A stretch of 38,375 bases of DNA from an uncultured Clostridia bacterium. GTDB taxonomy: Bacteria; Bacillota; Clostridia; TANB77; CAG-508. The position numbers were made by a program, and so were the translations under genes. The notes under the pieces are model-generated. The model did no database searches and was not told the origin of the DNA. It worked only from the letters and a program-made list of their open reading frames with translations. How positions within the stretch are numbered: position 1 is the first letter of the stretch; each line of letters begins with the position of its first letter. Shown one piece after another: positions 24,460 through 32,464 of this stretch. The stretch spans positions 1 to 38,375 of the forward strand of contig CALXPS010000013.1 of the NCBI GenBank assembly GCA_944390405.1. The letters are read 5' to 3'.

Positions 24460-25557
24460 CTACATTTTTTTCATTTTCATTTGCATAATTGTTCTATTTA
24501 GAACTTCTAAATTTTTCTCTTCTAATTGTGATTTTGCTTGTTCTAGACTTATTTTATTGTTTACATATAATTCAGCAAGAGCATTTATTAGACTTACATT
24601 TCCTTTTGATAAGTTACTTTGTATTGCATCTTCTAATTCTGATACACTAAACTTTTCTTTTCTTATGCAACCTGCAACTACATTGTCTACAACCATAACT
24701 TCTGGTAATAAAACTAATTTTTCATCAGTACCTTTTATTAATCTTTGTGATATGATTAATTTTAAAAGTGATGATAATAAATATTTAACAGAAGCTTGAT
24801 CTCTAATTTCATAAAAGTTTATTATTCTATCTATTGTTTCAGCACATGATTTTGTATGTAATGTTCCTAATACTAAATGTCCTGATTCTGCCATATCAAT
24901 TGCTGCTTCCATTGTTTCTTTGTCCCTAATTTCTCCTATAACTAATATATCGCAATCTTCTCTTAATGCATTTTTTACTCCATCTCTATATGTTATTACA
25001 TCTTTGCCTTTTCCTACTTCTTTTTGTATTATTAATGACTTTTGTGACGTGTGTTTATATTCTACTGGCTTTTCTAATGAAAGAATTTTTTTATTTTCAG
25101 TTTGGTTTACTTCATTTATTAAAGCATTTAATGTAGTTGTTTTTCCTGAATTTGTTTTTCCTGTTACTAGCATAAGTCCTTGTGGTTGATACATCATTTT
25201 TCTTACAACGTCAGGAACTCCAAGTTCATCAAATTTAGGTAATTCATTTTTTATTAATCTTAATGTTGCTACTGGCATGTCATTTGCAGATGATATATTT
25301 ACCCTAAATCTTATTCCACCAAATTCATATGAAAAATCTATTTTCTTTGTGTTTTTATATTCATCATCTTTATCAATATTTCCTCTTACAAAGAAATCAT
25401 ACATTTCATACAAATCTTCTTCTTCTAAGATTTCTTCTTCTTCTATTTCACTTAAACTTCTCATTATTCTTAATATAGGTCTTTTACCTGTTACAAAATG
25501 AACATCTGATGCATTTAATTTTATAGCTCTAGTTAAAATTCTATCTATATTTATCAT
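24460..25557 (-). CDS. pilT: Type IV pilus retraction ATPase PilT
   Basis: 365 residues. An N-terminal PAS-like domain starts INIDRILTRAIKLNASDVHF. The RecA-like ATPase domain has Walker A GKTNSGKT (133-140; the usual GPTGSGKST is altered), the Asp box, and Walker B DCDILVIGEIRDKETMEAA (201-219), then GHLVLGTLHTKSCAETIDRI. The C-terminal block GCIRKEKFSVSELEDAIQ corresponds to the PilT AIRNLIRE region but is poorly conserved. SD GAGGAG lies 9 bases upstream of ATG 25557. It powers pilus disassembly, so these pili may be able to twitch or retract. It lies 36 bases after pilB. Confidence 0.95.
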   Translation of the reverse strand: MINIDRILTRAIKLNASDVHFVTGKRPILRIMRSLSEIEEEEILEEEDLYEMYDFFVRGNIDKDDEYKNTKKIDFSYEFGGIRFRVNISSANDMPVATLRLIKNELPKFDELGVPDVVRKMMYQPQGLMLVTGKTNSGKTTTLNALINEVNQTENKKILSLEKPVEYKHTSQKSLIIQKEVGKGKDVITYRDGVKNALREDCDILVIGEIRDKETMEAAIDMAESGHLVLGTLHTKSCAETIDRIINFYEIRDQASVKYLLSSLLKLIISQRLIKGTDEKLVLLPEVMVVDNVVAGCIRKEKFSVSELEDAIQSNLSKGNVSLINALAELYVNNKISLEQAKSQLEEKNLEVLNRTIMQMKMKKM

Positions 25558-25593
25558 ACTTTTTTCTCCTCATCCGTAAGTATATAATATTTT

Positions 25594-27219
25594 CTAATAT
25601 ATTGATATTTTTTTATTTATTTCTTCTAATGTGGTTATTCCTCTTAATAACTTATTTATTGCATCTACTCCTATTGGCTTAAATCCTTTTTGAATAGCTG
25701 CTTTTCTAATATCTAAACTTGATTTACCTTGAATAATCATTTCTTTAATTTCATCTGTTAATGCTAATATTTCAAATATGCCTATCCTACCTAAATAACC
25801 TGTATTATTACATTCTTTACAACCTATTGGTGTATAAGTAAACTTATCTTTGAAATCAACTTCTATATCATATTTTGCTAAATATTTTTGTATTATGTCT
25901 TTCTCTTCTTCTGTAAATTCTCTTTTACTAGCACACTTTGTACAAATCTTTCTTACTAATCTTTGTGATATGGTTGTTGCAAGAATACTTGATATGTCAT
26001 AATCTGATATCCCCATTTTTCTTAATCTCGTTATAACCTCTATGCAATCTATAGTATGTATTGTTGATAAAACATAGTGACCTGTTTGTCCTGCTTGCAT
26101 AGCTATTTCTGCTGTTTCCCTATCTCTAATTTCTCCTACTAATACAATATCCGGATCTTGTCTTAATACTGTTCTTAAAGAGTCAGCAAATCTAAGTTTT
26201 TCTGATATCTCTATTTGGTTTAAACCTGGTATACGTATTTCTACTGGATCTTCTATTGTTGTTATATTAATACTTGGATCATTTAAGTAATCTATTATAC
26301 TATATAATGTTGTTGTTTTTCCTTCTCCTGTTGGAGCTGCAATAATTGTTATACTATTTCTTTTATTCAATTTTTTTCTAATTTCTTCATCTGTTTGTTC
26401 TAATCCTAGCTCAGTTAGACCTCTAATATTCATATTTTTCTTTAGTAATCTTAACACAAATTTTTCACCATAAATGTTCTTTTGTGAAGATACACGAATA
26501 TTATAATCTGGGTACAATACAATTCTACCATCTTGTGATTCTTGTTTTTCTTGGAACATGTTTGATATTGCTTTTAATCTTCCTACTATTTGAGATTGTT
26601 TTTCTTTTTTTATTTCTGTAGCTTTAATTAATTCTCCATCTATCCTATACCTTACTCTTATAGTTTCTTCTAATGGTTCTATGTGAATATCACTTGCTCT
26701 TTTTTTCATTGCTGCTTTTATAATACTATCTACTAATGTTGTTGCATCTTCTCCAGTATCAATATTTTCTGAATCTGTTCCTTCTAAAGTATGGAATACA
26801 CTTCTTATGTTACTCTCAAATGTTATGTATTTATCCATAACATAACCTTTATTTAGCAATATTAATCTAACTGCTTCTGTTGCTGCATTAGTACTATTAT
26901 CTGAAAAGCATACTTTTATTTTGTCTCCATTTATTTCAAATGGTATTGCTTTATATCTTTTTGCCATTTCTAATGCAATATATTTTTTCACATCTATTTT
27001 TATATCATTATAAGAAAACATTATTGCTTTTTCTTTCAGTATTTCTCCAAGCACTTGTAAAAGCAAGTATTGATCACATAAATGCAACGTATTAATTATT
27101 TCTATTATTTTCTTATTTGGGTTTCTTCTTTGATATTCTAATGCCTTATCTATGTCTGCTTGTGTTAATATTCCTCTTCTTACCAATTCTATTCCTATTG
27201 GTCCTCTTCTTGAATCCAT
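25594..27219 (-). CDS. pilB: Type IV pilus assembly ATPase PilB (GspE family)
   Basis: 541 residues. The N-terminal MshEN-like domain (about 1-150, starting RRGPIGIELVRRGILTQADI) may bind cyclic di-GMP. The ATPase domain follows, with RASDIHIEPLEETIRVRYRI, Walker A APTGEGKTT (295-303) and Walker B DPDIVLVGEIRDRETAEIAM (355-374). A tetra-cysteine zinc site is formed by Cys426, Cys429, Cys467 and Cys470, and the C-terminus carries GRIGIFEIL. It drives pilin polymerisation. Unusually, Walker A has Glu in place of Ser (GEGKT). Confidence 0.96.
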   Translation of the reverse strand: MDSRRGPIGIELVRRGILTQADIDKALEYQRRNPNKKIIEIINTLHLCDQYLLLQVLGEILKEKAIMFSYNDIKIDVKKYIALEMAKRYKAIPFEINGDKIKVCFSDNSTNAATEAVRLILLNKGYVMDKYITFESNIRSVFHTLEGTDSENIDTGEDATTLVDSIIKAAMKKRASDIHIEPLEETIRVRYRIDGELIKATEIKKEKQSQIVGRLKAISNMFQEKQESQDGRIVLYPDYNIRVSSQKNIYGEKFVLRLLKKNMNIRGLTELGLEQTDEEIRKKLNKRNSITIIAAPTGEGKTTTLYSIIDYLNDPSINITTIEDPVEIRIPGLNQIEISEKLRFADSLRTVLRQDPDIVLVGEIRDRETAEIAMQAGQTGHYVLSTIHTIDCIEVITRLRKMGISDYDISSILATTISQRLVRKICTKCASKREFTEEEKDIIQKYLAKYDIEVDFKDKFTYTPIGCKECNNTGYLGRIGIFEILALTDEIKEMIIQGKSSLDIRKAAIQKGFKPIGVDAINKLLRGITTLEEINKKISIY

Positions 27220-27320
27220 AATATAGACTCCTTTCGTTTATTTATATAATATAATTATAATATACTTTTGTTATTTTTAAAATAATTTTTTCAATATTCC
27301 AAAAATTTACATTTATCTTA

Positions 27321-27800
27321 CTATTCTAATATTTGCTCCACTTCTTGCATATTCGCTTTCTTTATTTTTGTTATTTCTGTAGAATATTTTTTGTCTTCTA
27401 AATTATTTTCTATTGTTAAAGTTATTAATTTAATTATATCTAATTTTCCTTCATTTCCAGCTATTTGATTATAACTTTGCACATCAATGCCTATTTTATA
27501 TGTTGTTGTTAGCTCTTGTGTGGTCGTTCCCGCACTTACCTGCTCTGAATTTTTGCTATTAACATAATTTATTAAATTTTCTTCCGTTACATCTTGATAA
27601 GGAAGTTTTTCAATATATTCTAGTATTTCTGTAGCAAAATCTAATTGTCCACTATTTATTTTAATTTTCGTGGATTCTAGAACAATGTTTACTATTAATG
27701 TAGTTATTATTCCTACAAATAGCAATATTATCAAAATTGCTATTATTGCATCTGAAACAATTATTCCTTTTTCTTTTTTCAATATCTTCTTTATATCCAT
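27321..27800 (-). CDS. Minor pilin-like protein (PilV/GspI-like)
   Basis: 159 residues from ATG 27800, which has a good SD (GAAGGG); an in-frame ATG at 27830 is less likely. The class III-type prepilin leader is MDIKKILKKEKG, with cleavage expected after Gly12, followed by IIVSDAIIAILIILLFVGII. Asp is at mature position 5 where Glu is usual. The hydrophobic helix leads into a soluble region containing TEILEYIEKLPYQD, a segment seen in minor pilins of the PilV type. Located between pilD-like and pilB, it may initiate or decorate the pilus. Confidence 0.8.
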   Translation of the reverse strand: MDIKKILKKEKGIIVSDAIIAILIILLFVGIITTLIVNIVLESTKIKINSGQLDFATEILEYIEKLPYQDVTEENLINYVNSKNSEQVSAGTTTQELTTTYKIGIDVQSYNQIAGNEGKLDIIKLITLTIENNLEDKKYSTEITKIKKANMQEVEQILE

Positions 27801-27834
27801 ATTATTCCCTTCTATTTCAGCTAAAATCATTTAG

Positions 27835-28455
27835 TTAGCTAACTAAAATCATAGTTACTTCAGAAATTCCTATTAATATAAATATTATAAAAGTGATTAT
27901 TTTTAATTTTTCATTTGTTTTTTTATTGTTGTTAATAAATGTCATAAGTATAAATATTGGTATATATATAATATATCTATATATACTTGTATCCAATATG
28001 TATAGATATATCATATACGCTACTTCTGATATAATCCCAAAATTGAATACTGAGGTTTGTATTTTTTTGTTTTCTTTTAATATTCCTATTATAATAAAAA
28101 TCGTACTGAAAAATAAAATTCCGAAAATTAAAGTCGCTATTTTTGAATATTCTATGTTAAGCAAATCTATATCTAGTAGAATTGCATATAGCAAAAATAC
28201 TATACCTGATAATGTTTCTATAATAATATATCTTGGTCTTATTTTTTCTTTACAGTATCTACATTTTCCACCTAAAAATATATAACTAAATACTGGTATT
28301 AAATCCCAAAAATTTAATCTATGATTACATTTTGGACAATATGATCTAGTATGTGTTATATCTTGTTTTAGAGGAATCCTATAAACTGCTAAGGTATAAA
28401 AACTACCAAGCACAATACCAATTGCAAACATAAAAATGTATATTATTGTATTCAA
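27835..28455 (-). CDS. pilD: Prepilin peptidase-like protein PilD, apparently without catalytic aspartates
   Basis: The best start is TTG 28455 (AGGAGAGG upstream), giving 206 residues; a GTG at 28500 would give 221. The N-terminal A24 leader domain is intact: AIGIVLGSFYTLAVYRIP, then YCPKCNHRLNFWDLIPVFSY and LGGKCRYCKEKIRPRY, with four zinc-type cysteines. Six or so membrane helices follow. The two catalytic Asp motifs of A24 peptidases (an Asp in the helix before ...IP and GGGD-K-L) are not visible; the first region reads FFSTIFIIIGILKENKKI and the second is replaced by INNNKKTNEKLKIITF. It may be a degenerate or divergent enzyme. It is directly upstream of the minor pilin in the operon. 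Confidence 0.8.
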   Translation of the reverse strand: MNTIIYIFMFAIGIVLGSFYTLAVYRIPLKQDITHTRSYCPKCNHRLNFWDLIPVFSYIFLGGKCRYCKEKIRPRYIIIETLSGIVFLLYAILLDIDLLNIEYSKIATLIFGILFFSTIFIIIGILKENKKIQTSVFNFGIISEVAYMIYLYILDTSIYRYIIYIPIFILMTFINNNKKTNEKLKIITFIIFILIGISEVTMILVS

Positions 28456-28487
28456 TTTTTTCTTCCTCTCCTGTTTTTTTATAAAAT

Positions 28488-28518
28488 TAGGCATATACAC
28501 TTTTAATGCATATGCCTA
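28488..28518 (-). promoter_or_regulatory. Stem-loop between pilin and pilD
   Basis: TAGGCATAT (28488-28496) and ATATGCCTA (28510-28518) form a perfect 9-bp stem with a 13-base loop, starting 14 bases after the pilin stop. On the minus strand it is followed by ATTTTAT. It is probably an attenuator or mRNA-stabilising hairpin that lets the pilin be made in excess of the genes downstream. Confidence 0.6.
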
Positions 28519-28531
28519 TGCGCTTTTTCTA

Positions 28532-28786
28532 TTATGCTCCTTCGTCTGTTCCATTCATTAAACTGTTAACATAGTTATCAATATCTGTTTTATTATTATT
28601 GATGTTAACATTAGTTCCTAATGTGCTTTCATCTTTTACAGCATTTTGTGTTTTTTTACCTGCTTCTGCTGCTTTATCTAATAATCCAGAGTTTATAACT
28701 ACTGTTATAGAAACTGCAACTAATATTAACATAACGATGATTGTGATAATTAATGCAACTAATGTAATACCTTTTTGTCCTTTCAT
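28532..28786 (-). CDS. Major type IV pilin-like protein
   Basis: 84 residues. The leader MKGQKG is followed by the hydrophobic helix ITLVALIITIIVMLILVAVS, with predicted prepilin cleavage after Gly6. Mature residue 5 is Ala rather than Glu. The short C-terminal part (LLDKAAEAGKKTQNAVKDES, then Asn/Asp-rich) is very small for a pilin head and has no Cys. Many Clostridia encode such short pilin-like proteins. The purine-rich SD GGGGGGAGAG, the candidate own promoter at 28820-28848 and the following stem-loop suggest high expression, so it is probably the main subunit. Confidence 0.85.
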   Translation of the reverse strand: MKGQKGITLVALIITIIVMLILVAVSITVVINSGLLDKAAEAGKKTQNAVKDESTLGTNVNINNNKTDIDNYVNSLMNGTDEGA

Positions 28787-28819
28787 AAAACTCTCCCCCC
28801 TTTATATATTTTTTTGTTG

Positions 28820-28848
28820 TATATATTTAATTTAATAAATATTACCAA
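28820..28848 (-). promoter_or_regulatory. Candidate internal promoter for the pilin gene
   Basis: Minus-strand TTGGTA (28848-28843), a 17-base spacer and TATATA (28825-28820), ending 34 bases before the pilin start. The sequence is AT-rich, so this is tentative. Confidence 0.4.
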
Positions 28849-28868
28849 ATTTAATTTTGTGTTTTACA

Positions 28869-29279
28869 CTATTTCACAGTATTGAAGAAACCGTCTCCTT
28901 CATTTTGTTCAGAACCACTGGATGTATTTTCATTATTAGTACTATTTCCATTGCCAGTGTTGTTTTGAGAGTTTCCTCCATTTGATGATGGTGCAGCAAA
29001 AGGGTTTGGCTTTCCTTTGTTATAATCATCTGATTCTTCATATCTACCTAAATCTGTACTGTCTACTCTATATGTTTTAACTATATTCTGTGTTTCAGCA
29101 GCTGTTAATGTTTCATTTAATTCTTCAGACATTTCTTCTGATAAGGTGTATTCAGCTACTTTACTAGGTATTTTTTTGTTTGATGGTCTATAGTCGTAAA
29201 ATACTATACCCAGTGTTAATATAATTGCTATAACTAAAAGTATTATAATAAATATTTCTTTAATTATTGATTTAATCAT
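28869..29279 (-). CDS. Single-pass membrane protein of the pilus operon, possibly PilP-like
   Basis: 136 residues. A membrane segment at about 7-27 (EIFIIILLVIAIILTLGIVF) is followed by an external region with EMSEELNETLTAAETQ and, near residue 90, KGKPNPFAAPSS, which resembles the KPDPF-type motif at the start of PilP/GspC-like periplasmic regions. The last ~45 residues are low-complexity Asn/Gly/Ser/Glu. Its position right after pilO is where pilP sits in other pilus operons. The assignment is by position and one motif only. Confidence 0.7.
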   Translation of the reverse strand: MIKSIIKEIFIIILLVIAIILTLGIVFYDYRPSNKKIPSKVAEYTLSEEMSEELNETLTAAETQNIVKTYRVDSTDLGRYEESDDYNKGKPNPFAAPSSNGGNSQNNTGNGNSTNNENTSSGSEQNEGDGFFNTVK

Positions 29280-29291
29280 ATTAAAATCTCC

Positions 29292-29930
29292 TTAATTGAA
29301 TTCTATTCCTACTCCTTCTATTTTAAATGTTGCTTTTAATGTGTTTGTGTCTACAGAAGTACTGGTTTGTCCATTTTCTTCTTCTTCAGAGGTGTTCTCT
29401 GTAGTAGTTGTGTTTGGTGTTAATTTAAAGTTTTGTATTTTAAATCCTAATGTATCATCGCCTTCTATGTCATATATAAAGTCTGTTATACCTATATATC
29501 CACCTAATAATGTAATACTTAAATCATATTTATCTACTGTACTCGTATCTAATAAATCTAATTGTAAGTCTAGTCCATTATCTTTAGCATAATTTTCTAA
29601 AGTTATCCATAGTCTTTCTACTTTATATTCTTTTATTTCTACCACACCTAATTCTGCATTTTCTGAAATATAGCTTAATTTAGTTTCATACTTTTCTTTT
29701 GCTACTTTAAGGTCTCGTATTGAATTTTCTAATTTTTCAATACTCTGTGGGTACTCTTGGTTATTAATTTGCTTTGCCATATTAATTTGTGTATCTAATT
29801 CATTGTTGGCATCTTTTATATCATTAATACTTTTACTTTCCCATTTAGCAATTGTTACATTTTTTAGTATCACAAAGTATGCTAACACCAAAAGTAAGAC
29901 AACTAAAATTGATATTAAAAACTTTTTCAT
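29292..29930 (-). CDS. pilO: Type IV pilus alignment protein PilO-like
   Basis: 212 residues from ATG 29930, which has a strong SD (AAAGGAG) 5 bases upstream; the longer start at 29960 would overlap pilMN. One N-terminal membrane helix (KKFLISILVVLLLVLAYFVI) is followed by a coiled coil (about 35-80) and a small alpha/beta domain ending LKATFKIEGVGIEFN. This is the bitopic PilO architecture. It partners PilN, here the C-terminal half of the fused PilMN encoded immediately upstream, to form the alignment complex linking PilC/PilB to the pilus. Confidence 0.85.
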   Translation of the reverse strand: MKKFLISILVVLLLVLAYFVILKNVTIAKWESKSINDIKDANNELDTQINMAKQINNQEYPQSIEKLENSIRDLKVAKEKYETKLSYISENAELGVVEIKEYKVERLWITLENYAKDNGLDLQLDLLDTSTVDKYDLSITLLGGYIGITDFIYDIEGDDTLGFKIQNFKLTPNTTTTENTSEEEENGQTSTSVDTNTLKATFKIEGVGIEFN

Positions 29931-29943
29931 TTTTTCTCCTTTA

Positions 29944-31578
29944 CTAATATGGTAATTCACCTGTTATTGTTATATTAATTAAATCTCCTTGTTTTGTACC
30001 TTTAGTAGTTGTAATATTAGTTAATATACCTTCTTCTTCTAGTACTGCTTTAAAGTATCCTAATTGATCATATTTATTAGCTTGTGCTGTTATTGTTATG
30101 CTTTTACCTGATGCATTTTCTATTGATAGTAATTGAACTCCTGTCGGAATATTTTGCATTATTTTATTTAACAAATTAGGTATTGCATTTTTGCTTGAAA
30201 AATTTTCACTAATCTCAGAGTTTGCTTCATCAATGGAATCCACTATTCTTTGATATTCTGCAGTTCTATCATCTATTAATGTAGTATATTGTGTTATTTT
30301 TGCAATTTCTGCTTCACTTGCTTTTGTTACTTCCTCTGCCTCTGCTATTTTTTTATTTATTGCACTTGATAAAAATTCTGACATAGCAATGTATAATATT
30401 ATGATTAGTAGTAACATTGCTACAATTCTTAGTAATGTTGTTTCTGCAAAATCTAATTCTGCATTTATTGCTTCTTTAAAAGTACGTTTTGGTTTTTCAG
30501 ATTTTACTCTTAGCTTGCTAGATTTTATATCGCTAGTTAGTACTGTTAATATCTTTTGTAACGTTTGACCTCTATCACTAAAATTAGTTTCCTGATTTTT
30601 TGGTTCCAAACCTTGCATTGCTAATGCTATTGCTGAGTTAACTTCTATGTAGTCTTTGATGTTTATTTTAACATTTGTTTTCTCAATAAAGTATGGAACT
30701 AATATTTCGCATTTTTGGTCTATAAAGTTTTCTTGGAATAGCAAATCTATATTGTTTATTATAAGTCCCATTCCAGTTATATATATATTATTTATCTCTT
30801 CTACTTCACTGTCTCTAATGTTTTCTCTTACTTTTTCTATGATTTCAAGAAGTGAAGTTATAATTTCGTCTAAATATTCATTTCCTTCAATTTTTAAGTT
30901 TTGTCCAGCTTTTGTATATACAGTAGTATTCTTGCAAATTTCATATGCTCTTTTAACTGAATTTTCTTTTTCTGCTATTTGCTTTAGTATACCATTCATT
31001 CCTTGTTCTATCTTGTCTACTTTGTAAACACTGCCATTTATTACAGTAGTAATTTCTGTGTTTTCTTCAATATTTACTATTACGCAATTATCTTGTATCA
31101 CAGTTTTATTTATGTTCGGAATAATTGTAGGCACAGCAAACATACCAGTTGATTTATATTTGTCAAAAAGTTGTATTCTCTCTACTAAATTTGCTTTGTC
31201 GATATATGTGTATATAACTCTAACTTTATCTCTATCTTCTAAATTAGGTGCTTTTAATCTTCTAAATTCTAATGTATTCTTATTTTTGTTATTATTGTTG
31301 CAGAAAAATTCAAATTCTGTACTAATTGCTTTTTCTAAGTCTTGTTTTTTTAATAAATTAAAAATGTTTGAGTATGTATACTGTTCTCCTTCTATATTTA
31401 CACTTATAGGGACTTGATAACTATATGTTTCTTTTACTATTTGTTCTATTGTTTTTTCTACATCTGAATCATAGAATTTTACACCATATGCATCTACTTT
31501 AACTTTGTTATGTTCTTTAGAAATTTTAGCATATTTTATTAAATTCTTTTGAATATATATTCCTAAACAACCTTGCAT
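29944..31578 (-). CDS. pilMN: PilM-PilN fusion protein
   Basis: 544 residues. Residues 1-330 have the actin-like PilM fold: LGIYIQKNLIKYAKIS at the start, NCVIVNIEENTEITTVINGS as the phosphate-2 region, INNIYITGMGLIINNID as the adenosine region, and VNSAIALAMQGLEP at the end. After a basic linker (about 345-370) comes one membrane helix (about 382-400, LLRIVAMLLLIIILYIAM), a coiled coil (405-460) and a PilN-type domain (about 464-544: IPNLLNKIMQNIPTGVQLLS). PilM normally binds the cytoplasmic tail of PilN as a separate protein; here they are one chain. First gene of the pilus operon, SD AAGGAG, ATG 31578. Confidence 0.9.
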   Translation of the reverse strand: MQGCLGIYIQKNLIKYAKISKEHNKVKVDAYGVKFYDSDVEKTIEQIVKETYSYQVPISVNIEGEQYTYSNIFNLLKKQDLEKAISTEFEFFCNNNNKNKNTLEFRRLKAPNLEDRDKVRVIYTYIDKANLVERIQLFDKYKSTGMFAVPTIIPNINKTVIQDNCVIVNIEENTEITTVINGSVYKVDKIEQGMNGILKQIAEKENSVKRAYEICKNTTVYTKAGQNLKIEGNEYLDEIITSLLEIIEKVRENIRDSEVEEINNIYITGMGLIINNIDLLFQENFIDQKCEILVPYFIEKTNVKINIKDYIEVNSAIALAMQGLEPKNQETNFSDRGQTLQKILTVLTSDIKSSKLRVKSEKPKRTFKEAINAELDFAETTLLRIVAMLLLIIILYIAMSEFLSSAINKKIAEAEEVTKASEAEIAKITQYTTLIDDRTAEYQRIVDSIDEANSEISENFSSKNAIPNLLNKIMQNIPTGVQLLSIENASGKSITITAQANKYDQLGYFKAVLEEEGILTNITTTKGTKQGDLINITITGELPY

Positions 31579-31708
31579 TTTTTAACTCCTTAGTTTTCGT
31601 TCTATATAATATTATTTTAAACTATTTTCTTTTATAGTCAATAGTTTTGTCGAAAATGTAATATAATTGTAATATTTTTGTAATATTGGAGGTTCTATAT
31701 CATATAAT

Positions 31709-31737
31709 GTATATTTTTTGTTCTAATGTGCAAAATA
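31709..31737 (+). promoter_or_regulatory. Candidate sigma-G promoter of the dodecin-spoVA operon
   Basis: GTATA (31709-31713), a 17-base spacer and CAAAATA (31731-31737). This fits the Bacillus forespore sigma-G pattern (GHATR, 17-18, CATWHTA) at all -35 and six of seven -10 positions. It lies 39 bases before the dodecin start and upstream of spoVA genes, which are sigma-G-controlled in Bacillus. Confidence 0.55.
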
Positions 31738-31776
31738 TATTTATGTTGCATTGATTGTAAGATTGGAGGTTTATTT

Positions 31777-31989
31777 ATGAATGCTGAAAAACATTTGAAA
31801 TTAACTGGTTATTCTGATGTTTCTTGGAAGGATGCTATTGTAAAAACAATTAATGAAGCTTCTAAAACAATAGATTATTTATCATCTGTTACCGTTTTAG
31901 AACAAAAAGCAAAAATTGATGGTAATAAAATTGTCGAATATTATGTAACTATAGATTTATCTTTCAATATCGATAATAATAGGGGGTGA
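31777..31989 (+). CDS. Dodecin-family small flavin-binding-type protein
   Basis: 70 residues from ATG 31777 (SD GGAGG 7 bases upstream). It matches the dodecin fold pattern: KLTGYSDVSWKDAIVKTINE, ASKTIDYLSSVTVLEQKAKI, then a strand with KIVEYYVTIDLSFNID. Dodecins form hollow 12-mers that store or buffer flavins or CoA. The Trp in SDVSWKDA corresponds to the residue that stacks on flavin. It is 4 bases from spoVAC and appears to be the first gene of the spoVA operon, which is unusual and suggests packaging in the forespore. Confidence 0.85.
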   Translation: MNAEKHLKLTGYSDVSWKDAIVKTINEASKTIDYLSSVTVLEQKAKIDGNKIVEYYVTIDLSFNIDNNRG

Positions 31990-31993
31990 TATT

Positions 31994-32443
31994 TTGAAAC
32001 AAATCAATACTAATAAAGAATATCAGGAATATGTTAAACAAAAATCTCCTAATTCACCTATATTAAAAAATTGTTTTAATAGCTTTTGGGTAGGAGGTTT
32101 AATATGTACCATTGGTCAAGTTATAATGGAAATTTGTAAATATAGGGGTCTTGATACAGAGATGAGTGCTACTATCGTATCGATTTCGCTTATATTTTTA
32201 AGTGCATTTTTAACAGCTCTTAATTTATTTAATAAAATTGGTAAGTTCGCTGGTGCTGGTTCACTTGTACCTATTACTGGTTTTGCTAATTCAATTGTTT
32301 CTCCTTCTATGGAATATAAATCTGAGGGATATGTTATGGGAGTAGGTGCTAAAATGTTTACTGTTGCAGGTCCAGTACTTGTATATGGTATTTCTACTTC
32401 TATTTTAGTTGGAATTGCATATTTAATTTTCAATGGCATGTAA
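31994..32443 (+). CDS. spoVAC: Stage V sporulation protein AC
   Basis: 149 residues starting at TTG 31994 (GGGGTG upstream). Membrane segments lie at about 33-50, 60-80 and 118-145. Family blocks: FWVGGLICTIGQ, FAGAGSLVPITGFANSIVSP and EGYVMGVGAKMFTVAGPVLV. SpoVAC forms the channel in the inner spore membrane that moves Ca-dipicolinate in during sporulation and out during germination. Confidence 0.96.
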   Translation: MKQINTNKEYQEYVKQKSPNSPILKNCFNSFWVGGLICTIGQVIMEICKYRGLDTEMSATIVSISLIFLSAFLTALNLFNKIGKFAGAGSLVPITGFANSIVSPSMEYKSEGYVMGVGAKMFTVAGPVLVYGISTSILVGIAYLIFNGM

Positions 32444-32464
32444 ATAAAGGAGGAATATAAGAAT

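Noticed and set aside
25565..25577. A third TTACGGA sequence, on the minus strand upstream of pilT
   Set aside because: It lies after the pilB stop and before the pilT start, in the leader next to the ribosome site; no conserved protein is split there, so it is not counted as a frameshift site.
31621..31700. Possible pilMN promoter (minus strand TTGACT)
   Set aside because: No convincing -10 lies at 16-18 bases; only poorly spaced AT-rich candidates were found.
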